Assembly (NCBI RefSeq): GCF_032918005.1 | Contig: NZ_CP136628.1 | Coordinates: 3,705,501-3,769,500, forward strand | DNA: 64,000 nt | Direction of reading: 5' to 3' | Origin: Bradyrhizobium sp. NDS-1 | Lineage (GTDB): Bacteria; Pseudomonadota; Alphaproteobacteria; Rhizobiales; Xanthobacteraceae | Part shown: piece by piece, positions 36,538 through 46,265 of the stretch | How positions within the stretch are numbered: position 1 is the stretch's first letter | How the letters are laid out: each line of letters begins with the position of its first letter | The notes under the pieces: model-generated | Databases searched by the model: none | The model's input: the letters and a program-made list of their open reading frames with translations, nothing else | Told to the model about the DNA's origin: nothing | Made by a program: the position numbers and the translations under genes

Positions 36538-37148
36538 TGTTCACCGGCATTGTCACCGATATCGGCGAGATCGTCGGCTTCACGCCGAAGGCGCAGGGGC
36601 AGTTGCACCGCCTGCGCATCGCCTGCCGCTATGACCAGACCACCATTGCCGACGGCGCCTCGATCGCCTGCAACGGCGTCTGCCTGACGGTGGTCGCCTC
36701 AGGCACCGATGGCGGCAAGACCTGGTTCGACGTCGATGCTGGCGCGGAGACGCTGGCGCTGACGACGGCAAAGCACTGGAAGGTCGGAACGAAGCTCAAC
36801 CTCGAGCGTGCGCTGAAGATCGGCGACGAGCTCGGCGGGCACATCGTCGCCGGCCATGCCGATGGTATCGCGACGCTTCTCAGCCGCGAGGATCTGCCCG
36901 ACATGGCGCGGTTCGAGCTTGCGACCACGCGGGAGCTGGCCCGGTTCATCGCCACCAAGGGCTCGATCACGCTCGACGGCGTGTCGTTGACGGTCAATAC
37001 GGTGCAGGAGGTGAGCTTTTCAGTGCTGATCATTCCGCACACGCTGACGGTGACGACGATCGGCGGCTGGAAGGCGGGCAATGAGGTCAATATCGAGGTC
37101 GATTTGATGGCCCGCTACGCGGCGCGGCTGACGGAAATGACGGCTTAG
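36537..37148 (+). CDS. ribE: Riboflavin synthase alpha chain RibE
   Basis: Dismutates two molecules of 6,7-dimethyl-8-ribityllumazine to riboflavin. The 203 residues form two lumazine-binding barrels: [20 protein letters not shown] opens the first, and the second follows HIVAGHADGIATLL. GSITLDGVSLTVN and ADGASIACNGVCLTV are the paired substrate motifs. Coupled to ribD by TAATG. Note that this gene is called ribC or ribE depending on the species. Confidence 0.96.
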   Translation: MFTGIVTDIGEIVGFTPKAQGQLHRLRIACRYDQTTIADGASIACNGVCLTVVASGTDGGKTWFDVDAGAETLALTTAKHWKVGTKLNLERALKIGDELGGHIVAGHADGIATLLSREDLPDMARFELATTRELARFIATKGSITLDGVSLTVNTVQEVSFSVLIIPHTLTVTTIGGWKAGNEVNIEVDLMARYAARLTEMTA

Positions 37149-37151
37149 CCA

Positions 37152-37183
37152 TCATTCCGGGGGCGTTTCGCGCCCCGGAATGA
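37152..37183 (+). terminator. Hairpin between ribE and ribH
   Basis: tcattccgggg and ccccggaatga flank a short loop. No T-tract follows (cagtctttg), so it may attenuate rather than end transcription, or be an mRNA-stabilising stem or a small repeat. Confidence 0.5.
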
Positions 37184-37255
37184 CAGTCTTTGAACTTGGC
37201 TTACCCGCCTGCGGCGACTACATAACGCGCCAACCCCTGTAGAACGGATTTGACG

Positions 37256-37747
37256 ATGGCAGACGCGCGGCGCGCACCCCTGAAGGACCAGACCGACATT
37301 TCCGGCGCGCGCGCGCTGATCGTCGAGGCGCGGTTCTATGACGATCTCCAGGACGCACTGCTGGACGGCGCCATTGCCGAGCTGAAGGCGGCCGGCCTGA
37401 CGCATGATGTCATCACGGTTCCCGGCGCGCTGGAGATCCCGGCAGCGGTCGCTATCGCGGTGGACGCCGCAGCGGCGAACGGCAAGCCCTATGACGCCGT
37501 GATCGCGCTCGGGTGCGTCATCCGCGGCGACACCATCCATTTCGAGATCGTGTCGCAGGAATCCTCGCGCGCGCTGATGGACCTTGCGGTGACGCGAAAA
37601 CTGCCGCTCGGCAACGGCATCCTCACCGTCAACAATGATGCGCAGGCCTGGGCACGGGCGCGCGCCAGCGAGCTCGACAAGGGCGGCGATGCCGCGCGCG
37701 CGGCGATTGCGATGTTGCGCATCAAACGCCGCCTGGCGCAGGCCTAA
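37256..37747 (+). CDS. ribH: 6,7-dimethyl-8-ribityllumazine synthase RibH
   Basis: Makes lumazine from 5-amino-6-ribitylaminouracil and dihydroxybutanone phosphate. The 163-residue protein has [19 protein letters not shown], the substrate loop [15 protein letters not shown], and [20 protein letters not shown] with the catalytic histidine. I use the ATG at 37256 ([12 protein letters not shown]); a TTG two codons earlier is in frame. Four bases separate it from nusB. Confidence 0.96.
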   Translation: MADARRAPLKDQTDISGARALIVEARFYDDLQDALLDGAIAELKAAGLTHDVITVPGALEIPAAVAIAVDAAAANGKPYDAVIALGCVIRGDTIHFEIVSQESSRALMDLAVTRKLPLGNGILTVNNDAQAWARARASELDKGGDAARAAIAMLRIKRRLAQA

Positions 37748-37751
37748 AGCC

Positions 37752-38243
37752 ATGGCCGACAACACCAAAAAGCCGGCGGGGCTCGAGAAGAAGGCGAACC
37801 GGCGCGGCGCGGCGCGGCTCGCGGCCGTGCAGGCGCTGTACCAGATGGATATCGCCGGCGCCGGCATCAACGACATCTTCGCCGAGTTCGAGAGCCACTG
37901 GCTGGGCAACGAGGTCGAGGGCGACACATATCTGCCGGCGGAAGCTGCGTTCTTCCGCGACGTCGTCTCCGGCGTCGTGCGCGACCAGAAGAAGCTCGAT
38001 CCCCTGATCGACGAGGCGCTGTCGAAGGGCTGGCCCTTGAAGCGGATCGAGGCGATCCTGCGCGCGGTGCTGCGTGCGGGAGCTTACGAATTGGAGCATC
38101 GCAAGGACGTGCCGGGACGCGTCGTCGTCTCCGAATATGTCGACGTCGCCAACGCCTTCGTCGACCGCGAGGAGACCGGCATGGTGAATGCGGTTCTCGA
38201 CCAGATCGGCCGCCAGTTTCGCGGTGACGAGTTCGGGCGATAG
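37752..38243 (+). CDS. nusB: Transcription antitermination factor NusB
   Basis: RNA-binding factor that, with NusE, supports antitermination on rRNA operons. The 163-residue helical protein has RGAARLAAVQALYQMDIAGA at the N-terminus and the conserved LRAGAYELEHRKDVPGRVVV and FVDREETGMVNAVLD in the C-terminal half. The ribH-nusB pairing is common in bacteria. The ATG at 37752 is four bases past the ribH stop. Confidence 0.95.
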   Translation: MADNTKKPAGLEKKANRRGAARLAAVQALYQMDIAGAGINDIFAEFESHWLGNEVEGDTYLPAEAAFFRDVVSGVVRDQKKLDPLIDEALSKGWPLKRIEAILRAVLRAGAYELEHRKDVPGRVVVSEYVDVANAFVDREETGMVNAVLDQIGRQFRGDEFGR

Positions 38244-38293
38244 TCGTGCTGAAGGGCGTCGCATTGAAGCAATACGCGAGCCCCATTCTCCGC

Positions 38294-38396
38294 TGTCATC
38301 ACCCGCGAAGGCGGGTGATCCAGTACGCCGCGGCCTATCGATTTGAAACGAGCGCCTATGGAATACTGGATCGCCCGGTCGAGCCGGGCGACGACA
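38294..38396. repeat. Palindromic intergenic repeat, family C copy 2
   Basis: Hairpins tcacccgcgaaggcgggtga at the left and gcccggtcgagccgggc at the right, with cagtacgccgcggcctatcg between. It matches 13011-13109. It ends 21 bases before the thiL start, so it is transcribed as part of the thiL leader. Confidence 0.8.
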
Positions 38397-38417
38397 CCTG
38401 TTTGCGGGGATAAGCCA

Positions 38418-39416
38418 GTGGCAAATCCACAAAATCCCTCCGCCGAAGACTCGCTCATCGCCCGCTATTTCCAGCCGCTGGCGACTGATCCCGGTGCGTT
38501 CGGCCTCGTCGACGACGCCGCGGTGCTGGCCTCGTCCGGCGACGACATCGTCGTCACCACCGACGCCGTCGTCGAGGGCGTGCATTATCTTGCCAATGAT
38601 CCCCCCGGCACCATCGCGCGCAAGGCGCTGCGGGTGAACCTGTCCGATCTCGCTGCCAAGGGCGCGGTGCCGGCCGGCTTCGTGCTGACGCTGGCGCTGC
38701 GCAGCAGGGAGGACGCCTGGCTGCGGCCCTTCGCGGACGCGCTGGGCGAGGACGCGAAGGAATTCGCTTGTCCGCTGCTCGGCGGCGACACGGTCTCGAC
38801 GCCGGGCCCGCAGATGGTCTCGATCACCGCCTTCGGCCGCGTGCCGCAGGGGCGGATGGTCGGCCGTAGTGGCGCCAGGCCAGGCGATCGCATCCTGGTG
38901 ACGGGCACCATCGGCGATGCTGCGCTTGGCCTCGACGTGCTCACAGGCGGCGCCGCTGCGGCCGCGCTCGCGAGCGATCCCGCAGCACGGGACGCCTTGG
39001 TCTCGCGCTATCGCGTGCCGCAGCCGCGCAATGTGCTGGCGCGCGCCGTGCGCGATCATGCGACCGCGGCCATGGACGTCTCCGACGGGCTCGCCGGCGA
39101 TCTGGTGAAACTCTGCGCAGCGTCCGGGGTCTCGGCCACGGTCGAGGTGACACGCGTGCCGCTTTCAGCCGCGGCGGCGGGCCTGGTCGCCCGCAAAATC
39201 GTTTGCGTCGAGACGCTGCTTGCGGGGGGCGACGATTACGAGGTGCTGTGCACTGTGCCGCCGGCGCAAGCCGATGCACTGATTGGCGCGGGGCGGGTGG
39301 CCGGCCTTGCCGTCACGGCGATCGGCACCATCGTCGCGGGGAACGAAAGGCCGCGCTTCCTGGACGGGCAGGGCCAGGAATTGACCTTGAAGCGGCTGTC
39401 CTACAGCCACTTCTAG
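38418..39416 (+). CDS. thiL: Thiamine-monophosphate kinase ThiL
   Basis: Phosphorylates thiamine monophosphate to the coenzyme thiamine pyrophosphate. The 332-residue protein has FGLVDDAAVLA, TTDAVVEGVHYLAND, LRVNLSDLAAKGAVP and MDVSDGLAGDLVKL with the metal-binding aspartates. I chose the GTG at 38418 (VANPQNPSAEDSLIARYF), with GGGGA eight bases upstream. An ATG at 38343 lies inside the family C repeat and would add unconserved sequence. Confidence 0.93.
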   Translation: MANPQNPSAEDSLIARYFQPLATDPGAFGLVDDAAVLASSGDDIVVTTDAVVEGVHYLANDPPGTIARKALRVNLSDLAAKGAVPAGFVLTLALRSREDAWLRPFADALGEDAKEFACPLLGGDTVSTPGPQMVSITAFGRVPQGRMVGRSGARPGDRILVTGTIGDAALGLDVLTGGAAAAALASDPAARDALVSRYRVPQPRNVLARAVRDHATAAMDVSDGLAGDLVKLCAASGVSATVEVTRVPLSAAAAGLVARKIVCVETLLAGGDDYEVLCTVPPAQADALIGAGRVAGLAVTAIGTIVAGNERPRFLDGQGQELTLKRLSYSHF

Positions 39417-39539
39417 GAATTGCTCCAAACGGCACGTTAGTTCTCGGCACTTGGTGCTAAATACCTGCCGAGATCGGCGTTTTCGGCCTTATCCGGCGTT
39501 GCACCCTCAATTTGATTTTGGCAAGCTTGCGGCTGACTG

Positions 39540-39572
39540 AAGCCGCCCCTTTTGGGCAAGGGGCGGCTTTGT
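39540..39572 (+). terminator. Intrinsic terminator after thiL
   Basis: aagccgcccctt / aaggggcggctt with a ttgggc loop, followed by tttg. A strong GC stem about 125 bases past the thiL stop. Confidence 0.75.
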
Positions 39573-39650
39573 TCGAAATCAAGGCGCCGCACCGCACGAC
39601 GGACAACAAAAGGCGCCGGGGGTACATCAAGGATCTGAGGCAAACATCAC

Positions 39651-41771
39651 ATGACAGCATTATGGTTGATTGTGCTCTGCGGAGTACTTTCCGTCGTCTA
39701 CGCGATTTGGGCGACGTCTTCGGTGTTAAGCGCGGATGCGGGGTCGCCGCGCATGCAGGAGATCGCAGGAGCGGTGCGTGAAGGCGCACAGGCCTACCTG
39801 CGGCGCCAGTACACCACGATCGGTATCGTCGGCATCGTCATCTTCGTGCTGCTTGCCTATTTCCTCGGGCTCTATGTCGCGATCGGTTTTGCCATCGGCG
39901 CTATCCTGTCCGGCGCCGCGGGCTTCATCGGCATGAACGTCTCGGTCCGCGCCAATGTGCGTACCGCCCAGGCCGCGACGACGTCGCTCGCCGGCGGTCT
40001 CGAACTCGCCTTCAAAGCGGGCGCCATCACCGGCCTGCTGGTCGCCGGTCTCGCGCTGCTGGGTGTGACGATCTATTTCGCCTTCCTGGTCCATTCGCTG
40101 AAACTGGCGCCTGACAGCCGGGTCGTTGTCGACGCCCTGGTGGCGCTCGGCTTCGGCGCTTCGCTGATCTCGATCTTTGCCCGTCTCGGCGGCGGCATCT
40201 TCACCAAGGGGGCGGACGTCGGCGGCGACCTCGTCGGCAAGGTCGAAGCCGGCATTCCCGAGGATGATCCACGCAACCCCGCCACGATCGCAGACAACGT
40301 CGGCGACAATGTCGGCGACTGCGCCGGCATGGCCGCCGACCTGTTCGAGACCTATGCGGTGACCGCGGTCGCCACCATGGTGCTGGCGGCGATCTTCTTC
40401 GCCAAGACGCCGATCCTCGCCACCATGATGACGCTGCCGCTCGCCATTGGCGGCGTCTGCATCATCACCTCGATCATCGGCACCTTCTTCGTCAAGCTCG
40501 GGCCGAGCCAATCGATCATGGGCGCACTCTATAAGGGCCTGATCGCGACCGGCGTGCTGTCGCTGGTCGGCATCGCGCTGGTGATCTACTACCTGATCGG
40601 CTTCGGCAAGCTCGACGGCGTCAGCTATACCGGCATGGCGCTGTTCGAGTGCGGCGTGGTTGGTCTCGTCGTCACCGCGCTGATCATCTGGATCACCGAA
40701 TACTACACCGGCACGGACTACCGTCCGGTGAAGTCGATCGCCCAGGCCTCGGTGACCGGCCACGGCACGAACGTGATCCAGGGGCTCGCCATCTCGATGG
40801 AGGCGACCGCCTTGCCTGCGATCGTCATCATCGCCGGCATCCTGGTCACCTACAGCCTCGCCGGGCTGTTCGGGATCGCGATCGCGACCGCCACCATGCT
40901 GGCGCTGGCCGGCATGATCGTCGCCCTCGATGCCTTCGGCCCCGTCACCGACAATGCCGGCGGCATTGCCGAGATGGCGGGACTGCCGAAGGAGGTGCGC
41001 AAGTCGACCGACGCCCTCGACGCGGTCGGCAACACCACCAAGGCGGTCACCAAGGGCTACGCGATCGGCTCTGCCGGTCTCGGTGCTCTGGTGCTGTTCG
41101 CGGCCTACAACGAGGATCTCAAGTTCTTCATTGCGGACTCCGCGCGCCATCCCTACTTCGCTGGCGTCAATCCGGACTTCTCGCTCAACAACCCCTACGT
41201 GGTGGTGGGCCTGCTGTTCGGCGGCCTGTTGCCGTATCTGTTCGGCGCGATGGGCATGACCGCCGTCGGCCGCGCTGCCAGTGCGATCGTCGAGGAGGTG
41301 CGGCGTCAGTTCCGCGAGAAGCCCGGCATCATGCAGGGCACCGACAAGCCTGATTACGGCAAGGCGGTGGACCTGCTCACCCGCGCTGCGATCAAGGAGA
41401 TGATCATTCCCTCGCTGCTGCCGGTGCTGTCGCCGATCGTGGTGTACTTCCTGATCTACGTGATCGCGGGTGGTGGCGTGGCCGGCAAGTCGGCGGCCTT
41501 CTCCGCGGTGGGCGCGATGCTGCTCGGCGTGATCGTGACGGGCCTGTTCGTCGCGATCTCCATGACCTCGGGCGGCGGCGCCTGGGACAATGCCAAGAAG
41601 TACATCGAGGACGGCCATTTCGGCGGCAAGGGCAGTGATGCCCACAAGTCGGCGGTGACCGGCGACACTGTCGGCGATCCCTACAAGGACACGGCCGGCC
41701 CTGCGGTGAACCCGATGATCAAGATCACCAACATCGTGGCCTTGCTGCTGCTGGCGATCCTGGCGCACTGA
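39651..41771 (+). CDS. hppA: Proton-translocating pyrophosphatase HppA
   Basis: Integral membrane pyrophosphatase of 706 residues with about sixteen helices; it pumps protons using PPi. Active-site motifs are [39 protein letters not shown] and [16 protein letters not shown]. The lysine in [16 protein letters not shown], at the position that is alanine in potassium-dependent enzymes, marks the potassium-independent type. It stands alone between two intrinsic terminators. Confidence 0.97.
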   Translation: MTALWLIVLCGVLSVVYAIWATSSVLSADAGSPRMQEIAGAVREGAQAYLRRQYTTIGIVGIVIFVLLAYFLGLYVAIGFAIGAILSGAAGFIGMNVSVRANVRTAQAATTSLAGGLELAFKAGAITGLLVAGLALLGVTIYFAFLVHSLKLAPDSRVVVDALVALGFGASLISIFARLGGGIFTKGADVGGDLVGKVEAGIPEDDPRNPATIADNVGDNVGDCAGMAADLFETYAVTAVATMVLAAIFFAKTPILATMMTLPLAIGGVCIITSIIGTFFVKLGPSQSIMGALYKGLIATGVLSLVGIALVIYYLIGFGKLDGVSYTGMALFECGVVGLVVTALIIWITEYYTGTDYRPVKSIAQASVTGHGTNVIQGLAISMEATALPAIVIIAGILVTYSLAGLFGIAIATATMLALAGMIVALDAFGPVTDNAGGIAEMAGLPKEVRKSTDALDAVGNTTKAVTKGYAIGSAGLGALVLFAAYNEDLKFFIADSARHPYFAGVNPDFSLNNPYVVVGLLFGGLLPYLFGAMGMTAVGRAASAIVEEVRRQFREKPGIMQGTDKPDYGKAVDLLTRAAIKEMIIPSLLPVLSPIVVYFLIYVIAGGGVAGKSAAFSAVGAMLLGVIVTGLFVAISMTSGGGAWDNAKKYIEDGHFGGKGSDAHKSAVTGDTVGDPYKDTAGPAVNPMIKITNIVALLLLAILAH

Positions 41772-41792
41772 GCGGCGGAGACGAACCAAGAC

Positions 41793-41824
41793 AAAACCCC
41801 GCGGCGCGAGCCGCGGGGTTTTTG
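41793..41824 (+). terminator. Intrinsic terminator after hppA
   Basis: aaaaccccgcggc / gccgcggggtttt with a short gcga loop, followed by a run of T. About 22 bases after the hppA stop; a textbook rho-independent structure. Confidence 0.9.
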
Positions 41825-41847
41825 CTGTGAGCATTGCCTTGCCGGCG

Positions 41848-41948
41848 TTCCCGGGACGCAGCCCAGCGCGACGTGATGCGCTGCGTCCGGGGTCCAAGTT
41901 CGAGCGTCCGGGTCCCGGCGCAGCGTTGCACGCGTCCGGGACACGAGC
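41848..41948. repeat. Intergenic repeat, family D copy
   Basis: Contains gttcccgggacgcagcccag, gcgctgcgtccggggtcc, cgtccgggtcccggcgcagc and gcgtccgggacacgagc. It shares tccgggacacgag with 31584-31754. It fills the gap between hppA and the convergent Bug gene. Confidence 0.6.
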
Positions 41949-41950
41949 TC

Positions 41951-42964
41951 CTATTGCACGTCCATCTGCAGGCCTTCCTTCTGGATGATGCCGGCGAACT
42001 TCTTCGTCTCGGCATCCAGGAAGGCGGCGAACTGCTCCGGCGTACCGTAGTCGGCGCGGGCGCCCATGGCGGCGATCTGCTTCTTGACGTCGTCGCGCTC
42101 CAGCATCGCCTTGACCTGGAGATTGAGCGCGCCCAGCACCTCGGGCGAGACGCCCTTCGGCAGGAACACCGAGAACCACGAGGAGACGTCGAAACTCGCC
42201 AGCTCCGGCGCGCTCTCGCGCATGGTCGGCAGGTCTTTCGCGAGTTCGCTACGCTCTGTGGTGGTGACGCAGAGACCGGTGAGGGTGCCGCTCTGCACCT
42301 GCGGCAAGCTCGGATAGAGATTGTCGAACAGAATCTGGATGTCGCCGGCGAGCGCGGCCTGAAGCGCCGGGCCCGCGCCGCGGAACGGAATGTGGGTCAT
42401 CTTCAGCCCGGTGAGCTGGAGAAACCAGGCGCCGGTGAGGTGAGGACTCTGGCCGACGCCGGAGGAGGCGTAGCTGAGCTTGTCCGGATTGGCCTTGAGA
42501 TACGCGATCAACTCGGGAATCGACTTGATGCCGGTCTTCGGATGCGCCGAGACGATGTTCGGGATCCGGATCATGTTGGAGACGGGCTGAAGCTGGTCCG
42601 GCTTGTAGGAGAGGTTCTTGAAGATGCTGTAGGCGATCGCGTTTGGACCAGGATTGCCGACCAGAATGGTGTGGCCATCAGGCTTGGCGCGGACCGCCTC
42701 GGCGGTGCCGATGGTGCCGCCGCCGCCCGAGCGGTTTTCCACGACGGCCGACCCGCCCCAAGCACTTTGCAGGTGAGCGGCGAGCAGCCGGCCCATGACG
42801 TCGGTCGAACCGCCGGCGGCGGCCGGTACGATGAGACGAACGGTCTCGGTCGGCTTCCAATCGGCGAGGCTCGAACGCGGCAGGATCGCCGCAGCCGAAA
42901 GGCCGGCAGCACCGGCGAGCACGCGACGACGGGACAACAAAGTTTTCTGAAGTTTCTTGGACAC
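41951..42964 (-). CDS. Bug/TctC-type tripartite tricarboxylate binding protein
   Basis: Periplasmic binding protein of 337 residues in the Bug family. The precursor starts with a twin-arginine-like signal (LLSRRRVLAGAAGLSAAAIL). The family motifs are VRLIVPAAAGGSTDVMGRLL, VVENRSGGGGTIGTAEAV and LSYASSGVGQSPHLTGAWF. Tricarboxylate transporter membrane genes (tctA, tctB) are not nearby, a common situation for Bug proteins. The ligand, probably a carboxylate, is unknown. Confidence 0.92.
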   Translation of the reverse strand: MSKKLQKTLLSRRRVLAGAAGLSAAAILPRSSLADWKPTETVRLIVPAAAGGSTDVMGRLLAAHLQSAWGGSAVVENRSGGGGTIGTAEAVRAKPDGHTILVGNPGPNAIAYSIFKNLSYKPDQLQPVSNMIRIPNIVSAHPKTGIKSIPELIAYLKANPDKLSYASSGVGQSPHLTGAWFLQLTGLKMTHIPFRGAGPALQAALAGDIQILFDNLYPSLPQVQSGTLTGLCVTTTERSELAKDLPTMRESAPELASFDVSSWFSVFLPKGVSPEVLGALNLQVKAMLERDDVKKQIAAMGARADYGTPEQFAAFLDAETKKFAGIIQKEGLQMDVQ

Positions 42965-43176
42965 GAATCCACTCCCAGCTTCTTGCTTTGGCGGGAGCGT
43001 AGGGAACCTGACTTGTCACGGCAAGTCGCACGCCACGGCAAAGGCCGCGCGAAGGGCGGCACGACGCCGCAGGCGAGCGCCATTTACCTTGCGGTGGAAT
43101 TGGAACGGGCTCTAGTGTCTCGTTTGACGCGCTTCTCGACGCGAACACGTATCCACGTCGTTCGAGAACGCTTTAC

Positions 43177-43662
43177 TCAGTTGAAGCTGAGCAGCTTGAA
43201 CAGCGGCGTGAGGTAGTTGATCTCCTGGCCCGACGTCGGCGTGGTGCGGCTGATGAAGTCGAAGATCTTTCCGTCCTGCAAGCCGTAATTCGCCAGCCGC
43301 CGCACGCGCCGGCTCTTGTCGAAATAGATCGCGATGACGCGCTGGTCGACCACCTTCTGGTTCATGAAGGCGACCGTGCGCTCCGAGCGCTGCGAGATGT
43401 AATAGAAGACCTCACCGTCGAGTGTGGCGACCGTCGAGGGGGTACCCATCACGATCAGCACCTGATCCTGGCTCGCGCCGATCGGAATCTGCTCCAGCGC
43501 GCCGGGCGGCAGGATGTAACCCTTCTGGAACTGCTCGCCGGTGCAGCCTGTGAGCGCGGCGCCGATCAGGGTGACGGCGGCAAGCATGCGCAGGCCGCGC
43601 CAGCGTGCACGAAGGCCGCGCCGCTTGTCTGCGCGCAGGCTGATCTGGTTCGATGTGGTCAT
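43177..43662 (-). CDS. bamE: Outer membrane assembly lipoprotein BamE
   Basis: Small lipoprotein of the BAM complex, which inserts beta-barrel proteins into the outer membrane. The 161-residue precursor has a lipobox LTGC near residue 40 and the SmpA/OmlA domain: GALEQIPIGASQDQVLIVMG, PSTVATLDGEVFYYISQRSE and DKSRRVRRLANYGLQDGKIF. The ATG at 43662 gives MTTSNQISLRADKRRG. It is divergent from the UQCC chaperone gene, as in many Rhizobiales. Confidence 0.92.
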   Translation of the reverse strand: MTTSNQISLRADKRRGLRARWRGLRMLAAVTLIGAALTGCTGEQFQKGYILPPGALEQIPIGASQDQVLIVMGTPSTVATLDGEVFYYISQRSERTVAFMNQKVVDQRVIAIYFDKSRRVRRLANYGLQDGKIFDFISRTTPTSGQEINYLTPLFKLLSFN

Positions 43663-43760
43663 AGCGGAACTGATTCCGTCCCCTTGCGTCGCGCGAGGCG
43701 CTGAAGTACCGGGCAGGGCGTCTGAATGCAACACGCGCGCGCCCGCTTGCGGAAACCACA

Positions 43761-44324
43761 ATGCTTTGGCCGTTCAATCACTTCAGGAAACCCCGGCTAA
43801 CCCCGTCCGGCACCATTGAAGCCATCTATGGCATGATCGTGACGCAGGCGCGAGAACCCATATTTTACCGTGACTTGGGCGTGCCCGATACGGTTAACGG
43901 GCGTTTCGACTTGTTGCTGCTGCATCTGTGGCTGCTGCTGCGCCGCCTCCGCACGGTCCAAGACACCACCGGAGGCGCGACCGAGCTGTCCCAGGCGTTG
44001 TTCGACCGCTTCTGCGAGGATATGGACGACAATCTGCGCGAGATGGGGATCGGCGACCAGACCGTGCCGAAGCGGATGCGCGCCTTCGGCGAGGCGTTTT
44101 ATGGCCGGGTGCAGGCCTATGACCAGGCCATGGAGGCCGGCGGCGAGGCCCTGGCGGAGGCGATCTGCAAGAATATCTTGAATGGGACTGGCCTCGACCA
44201 GGCGCAGCGGCTCGCGGCCTATGCCCGGGCCAGCGAGGCCGATCTCGGCCGGGCCGATGAGGCTGCGCTGCTGCGCGCCTCCTTCAGGTTTCCTCCTGCT
44301 ACTCCCGAGGATGTCACGCCATGA
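43761..44324 (+). CDS. Ubiquinol-cytochrome c chaperone family protein
   Basis: A 187-residue protein related to CBP3/UQCC1, the assembly factor for the cytochrome bc1 complex. Typical parts are IYGMIVTQAREPIFYRDLGV, NGRFDLLLLHLWLLLRRLR and DRFCEDMDDNLREMGIGDQT. No signal peptide. The stop overlaps the next start in an ATGA. Assignment is by sequence pattern; the bacterial function is inferred from the mitochondrial one. Confidence 0.9.
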   Translation: MLWPFNHFRKPRLTPSGTIEAIYGMIVTQAREPIFYRDLGVPDTVNGRFDLLLLHLWLLLRRLRTVQDTTGGATELSQALFDRFCEDMDDNLREMGIGDQTVPKRMRAFGEAFYGRVQAYDQAMEAGGEALAEAICKNILNGTGLDQAQRLAAYARASEADLGRADEAALLRASFRFPPATPEDVTP

Positions 44325-44905
44325 GCCGACCGAATGCCGATCCCAGGCCTGATCCCTGGCGGTCTCCCGTCATCGTCGCTCAGATCCCCGACAGCGGCCT
44401 GCATCGCAAGCTGGAGGCCTCGGCCGCCGAGCGGCAGGCCATCGCTGAAGTCGGCGGTTTGCGCGAGGTGCTGTCCGCCCAGGCCGACCTCGATGTGGTG
44501 CCCAAGAGCGGCGGCCGGGTCCAGGTGACCGGCACCATCCGCGCCCGGATCGGCCAGACCTGCGTGGTCACCCTCGATCCCATGGAGAGCGAGATCGCGG
44601 AGGCGGTGGACCTGGTATTCGCTCCCGAGGCCGAGGTTCGGAAGATGGCCGACCTGATCGAGGAGGGGCGGGACGACGAGGAGCCGCCGGAGGTGATCGA
44701 TCCACCGGAGCCGATCATCAACGGCATCATCGACCTCGGCCGGATCGCCACCGACGCCCTGTTCCTTGCCGTTGACCCCTATCCGCGCAAGGAGGGAGCC
44801 GTGTTCGAGGCCGAGATCACGGCGCCGGACCCGGAGGATCATCCCTTTGCGGCGCTGAAGGCGCTCCAGGACAACGACAAGAAGGGCAGGAAGAAAGACA
44901 AATAG
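44321..44905 (+). CDS. DUF177/YceD family protein
   Basis: A 194-residue protein of the YceD family, linked to 23S rRNA accumulation. It contains TGTIRARIGQTCVVTLDPME and the acidic stretch that precedes IIDLGRIATDALFLAVDPYP. The tail is lysine-rich (DNDKKGRKKDK). In many bacteria yceD precedes rpmF; here rpmF is absent and plsX follows after about 300 bp. Translationally coupled to the preceding gene. Confidence 0.9.
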   Translation: MSRPNADPRPDPWRSPVIVAQIPDSGLHRKLEASAAERQAIAEVGGLREVLSAQADLDVVPKSGGRVQVTGTIRARIGQTCVVTLDPMESEIAEAVDLVFAPEAEVRKMADLIEEGRDDEEPPEVIDPPEPIINGIIDLGRIATDALFLAVDPYPRKEGAVFEAEITAPDPEDHPFAALKALQDNDKKGRKKDK

Positions 44906-45203
44906 CTGGGCATTCCCGCTCAGGCCACTTGCCAGCGGGCGTGAGGGGATTGCGGGAGTGGTTTGACAGGCTGACTTATTCCTTTGATTTCATGCGTTTT
45001 TCCTGAAAATCCCTTGTTGGCCTCCGGATCGCCCTGAAAGCAAAAGGCTGGGGGCAAGAGGTTGTTTCGGGATCGCAAAACGCTATTGTCGCGCCCCGGT
45101 CCGGGCGCGGCGTGGCGCCTGACCGGTCGCCATGTCCATGGCGGACCCATTCTGCGGCCCCGCTCGTTCAAGACCGCACCAGACCAGGTTTTCCAGGACT
45201 TTT
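44906..45203. other. Non-coding gap before plsX
   Basis: Roughly 300 bp with no credible gene. Bases 44970-45020 are AT-rich (tttgatttcatgcgtttttc) and may contain the plsX promoter. An ATG at 45132 is in frame with plsX but the extra 24 residues do not resemble PlsX. Confidence 0.45.
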
Positions 45204-46265
45204 ATGCCAAGCAAGGTTCGCATTGCGCTTGACGCCATGGGGGGCGACGCCGGCGCCGCCGTGGTCATTCCGGGCGCGGCCATCTCGCTCGGCAGGCATC
45301 GCGACACCGAATTCCTGCTGGTCGGCGATCGCGCCAAGATCGAGCCCGAGCTCGACCGGTACCCTCAGCTCAAGGCCGCCGCGAAGATCATCCATACCGA
45401 CATTGCCGTCAGTGGTTCGGACAAGCCGAGCCAGGCGCTGCGGCGCGGCCGCAGGACGTCCTCGATGTGGCTGGCCATCGATGCGGTGAAGCAGGGCGAG
45501 GCCGATGTCGCGGTCTCCGCCGGCAATACCGGCGCGCTGATGGCGATGTCGCGTTTCCACCTGCGCACGCTGAAGGGGATCGACCGGCCGGCCATTACGG
45601 GAATATGGCCGACCAGGCGCGGCGAATCCGTCGTGCTCGACCTCGGCGCCACCATCGGCGGTGATGCGCACCATCTGGTGTCGCTCGCGCTCATGGGGGC
45701 GGCCACGGCGAGCGTGCTGTTCGACAAGAAGCGGCCCACCGTCGGGCTGCTCAATATCGGGACCGAGGAGATCAAGGGGCACGAGGAGATTCGCGAGGCC
45801 GGAGAAATCCTGCGGGCGCGGAACCTGCCGGAGCTCGATTATGTCGGCTTCGTCGAGGGCGACGGCATCGGCAAGGGCGTCGCCGACGTGATCGTGACCG
45901 AAGGCTATGCCGGCAACATCGCGCTCAAGGCCGCCGAGGGAACCGCGCGGCAGATGGCCGAATTACTCCGCCATGAGATGAAGCGGAGCTGGCTGTCCAA
46001 GCTCGGCTATCTCTTCGCCCGCAGCGCCTTCCAGGCCCTGCGCGACAAGATGGACCCGAACAAGTCCAATGGTGGCGTGTTCCTGGGTCTGAACGGACTG
46101 GTGGTCAAGAGCCACGGCGGAACCAGCGCCGAAGGCTTTGCCTATGCGATCGATGTTGGCTATGAGATGGCTCACTACGATCTCCTGAACAAGATCAATC
46201 AGATGCTCAACCGCGAGGGCGGTGCACTCAATTCCGTGCAGGCCGCGCAGGAGGCTGTTTCGTGA
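45204..46265 (+). CDS. plsX: Phosphate acyltransferase PlsX
   Basis: Converts acyl-ACP to acyl-phosphate, the donor for PlsY in phospholipid synthesis. The 353-residue protein has [59 protein letters not shown] and the C-terminal [19 protein letters not shown]. The ATG at 45204 gives [15 protein letters not shown]. The stop overlaps the fabH GTG start by four bases. Confidence 0.96.
   Translation: MPSKVRIALDAMGGDAGAAVVIPGAAISLGRHRDTEFLLVGDRAKIEPELDRYPQLKAAAKIIHTDIAVSGSDKPSQALRRGRRTSSMWLAIDAVKQGEADVAVSAGNTGALMAMSRFHLRTLKGIDRPAITGIWPTRRGESVVLDLGATIGGDAHHLVSLALMGAATASVLFDKKRPTVGLLNIGTEEIKGHEEIREAGEILRARNLPELDYVGFVEGDGIGKGVADVIVTEGYAGNIALKAAEGTARQMAELLRHEMKRSWLSKLGYLFARSAFQALRDKMDPNKSNGGVFLGLNGLVVKSHGGTSAEGFAYAIDVGYEMAHYDLLNKINQMLNREGGALNSVQAAQEAVS

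Noticed and set aside
37149..37255. FMN riboswitch in the riboflavin genes
   Set aside because: The RFN conserved blocks are absent; only a simple hairpin is seen.
39726..42179. An 817-codon open frame on the minus strand
   Set aside because: It is antisense to hppA and runs into the Bug gene in a wrong frame; composition is that of a shadow frame.
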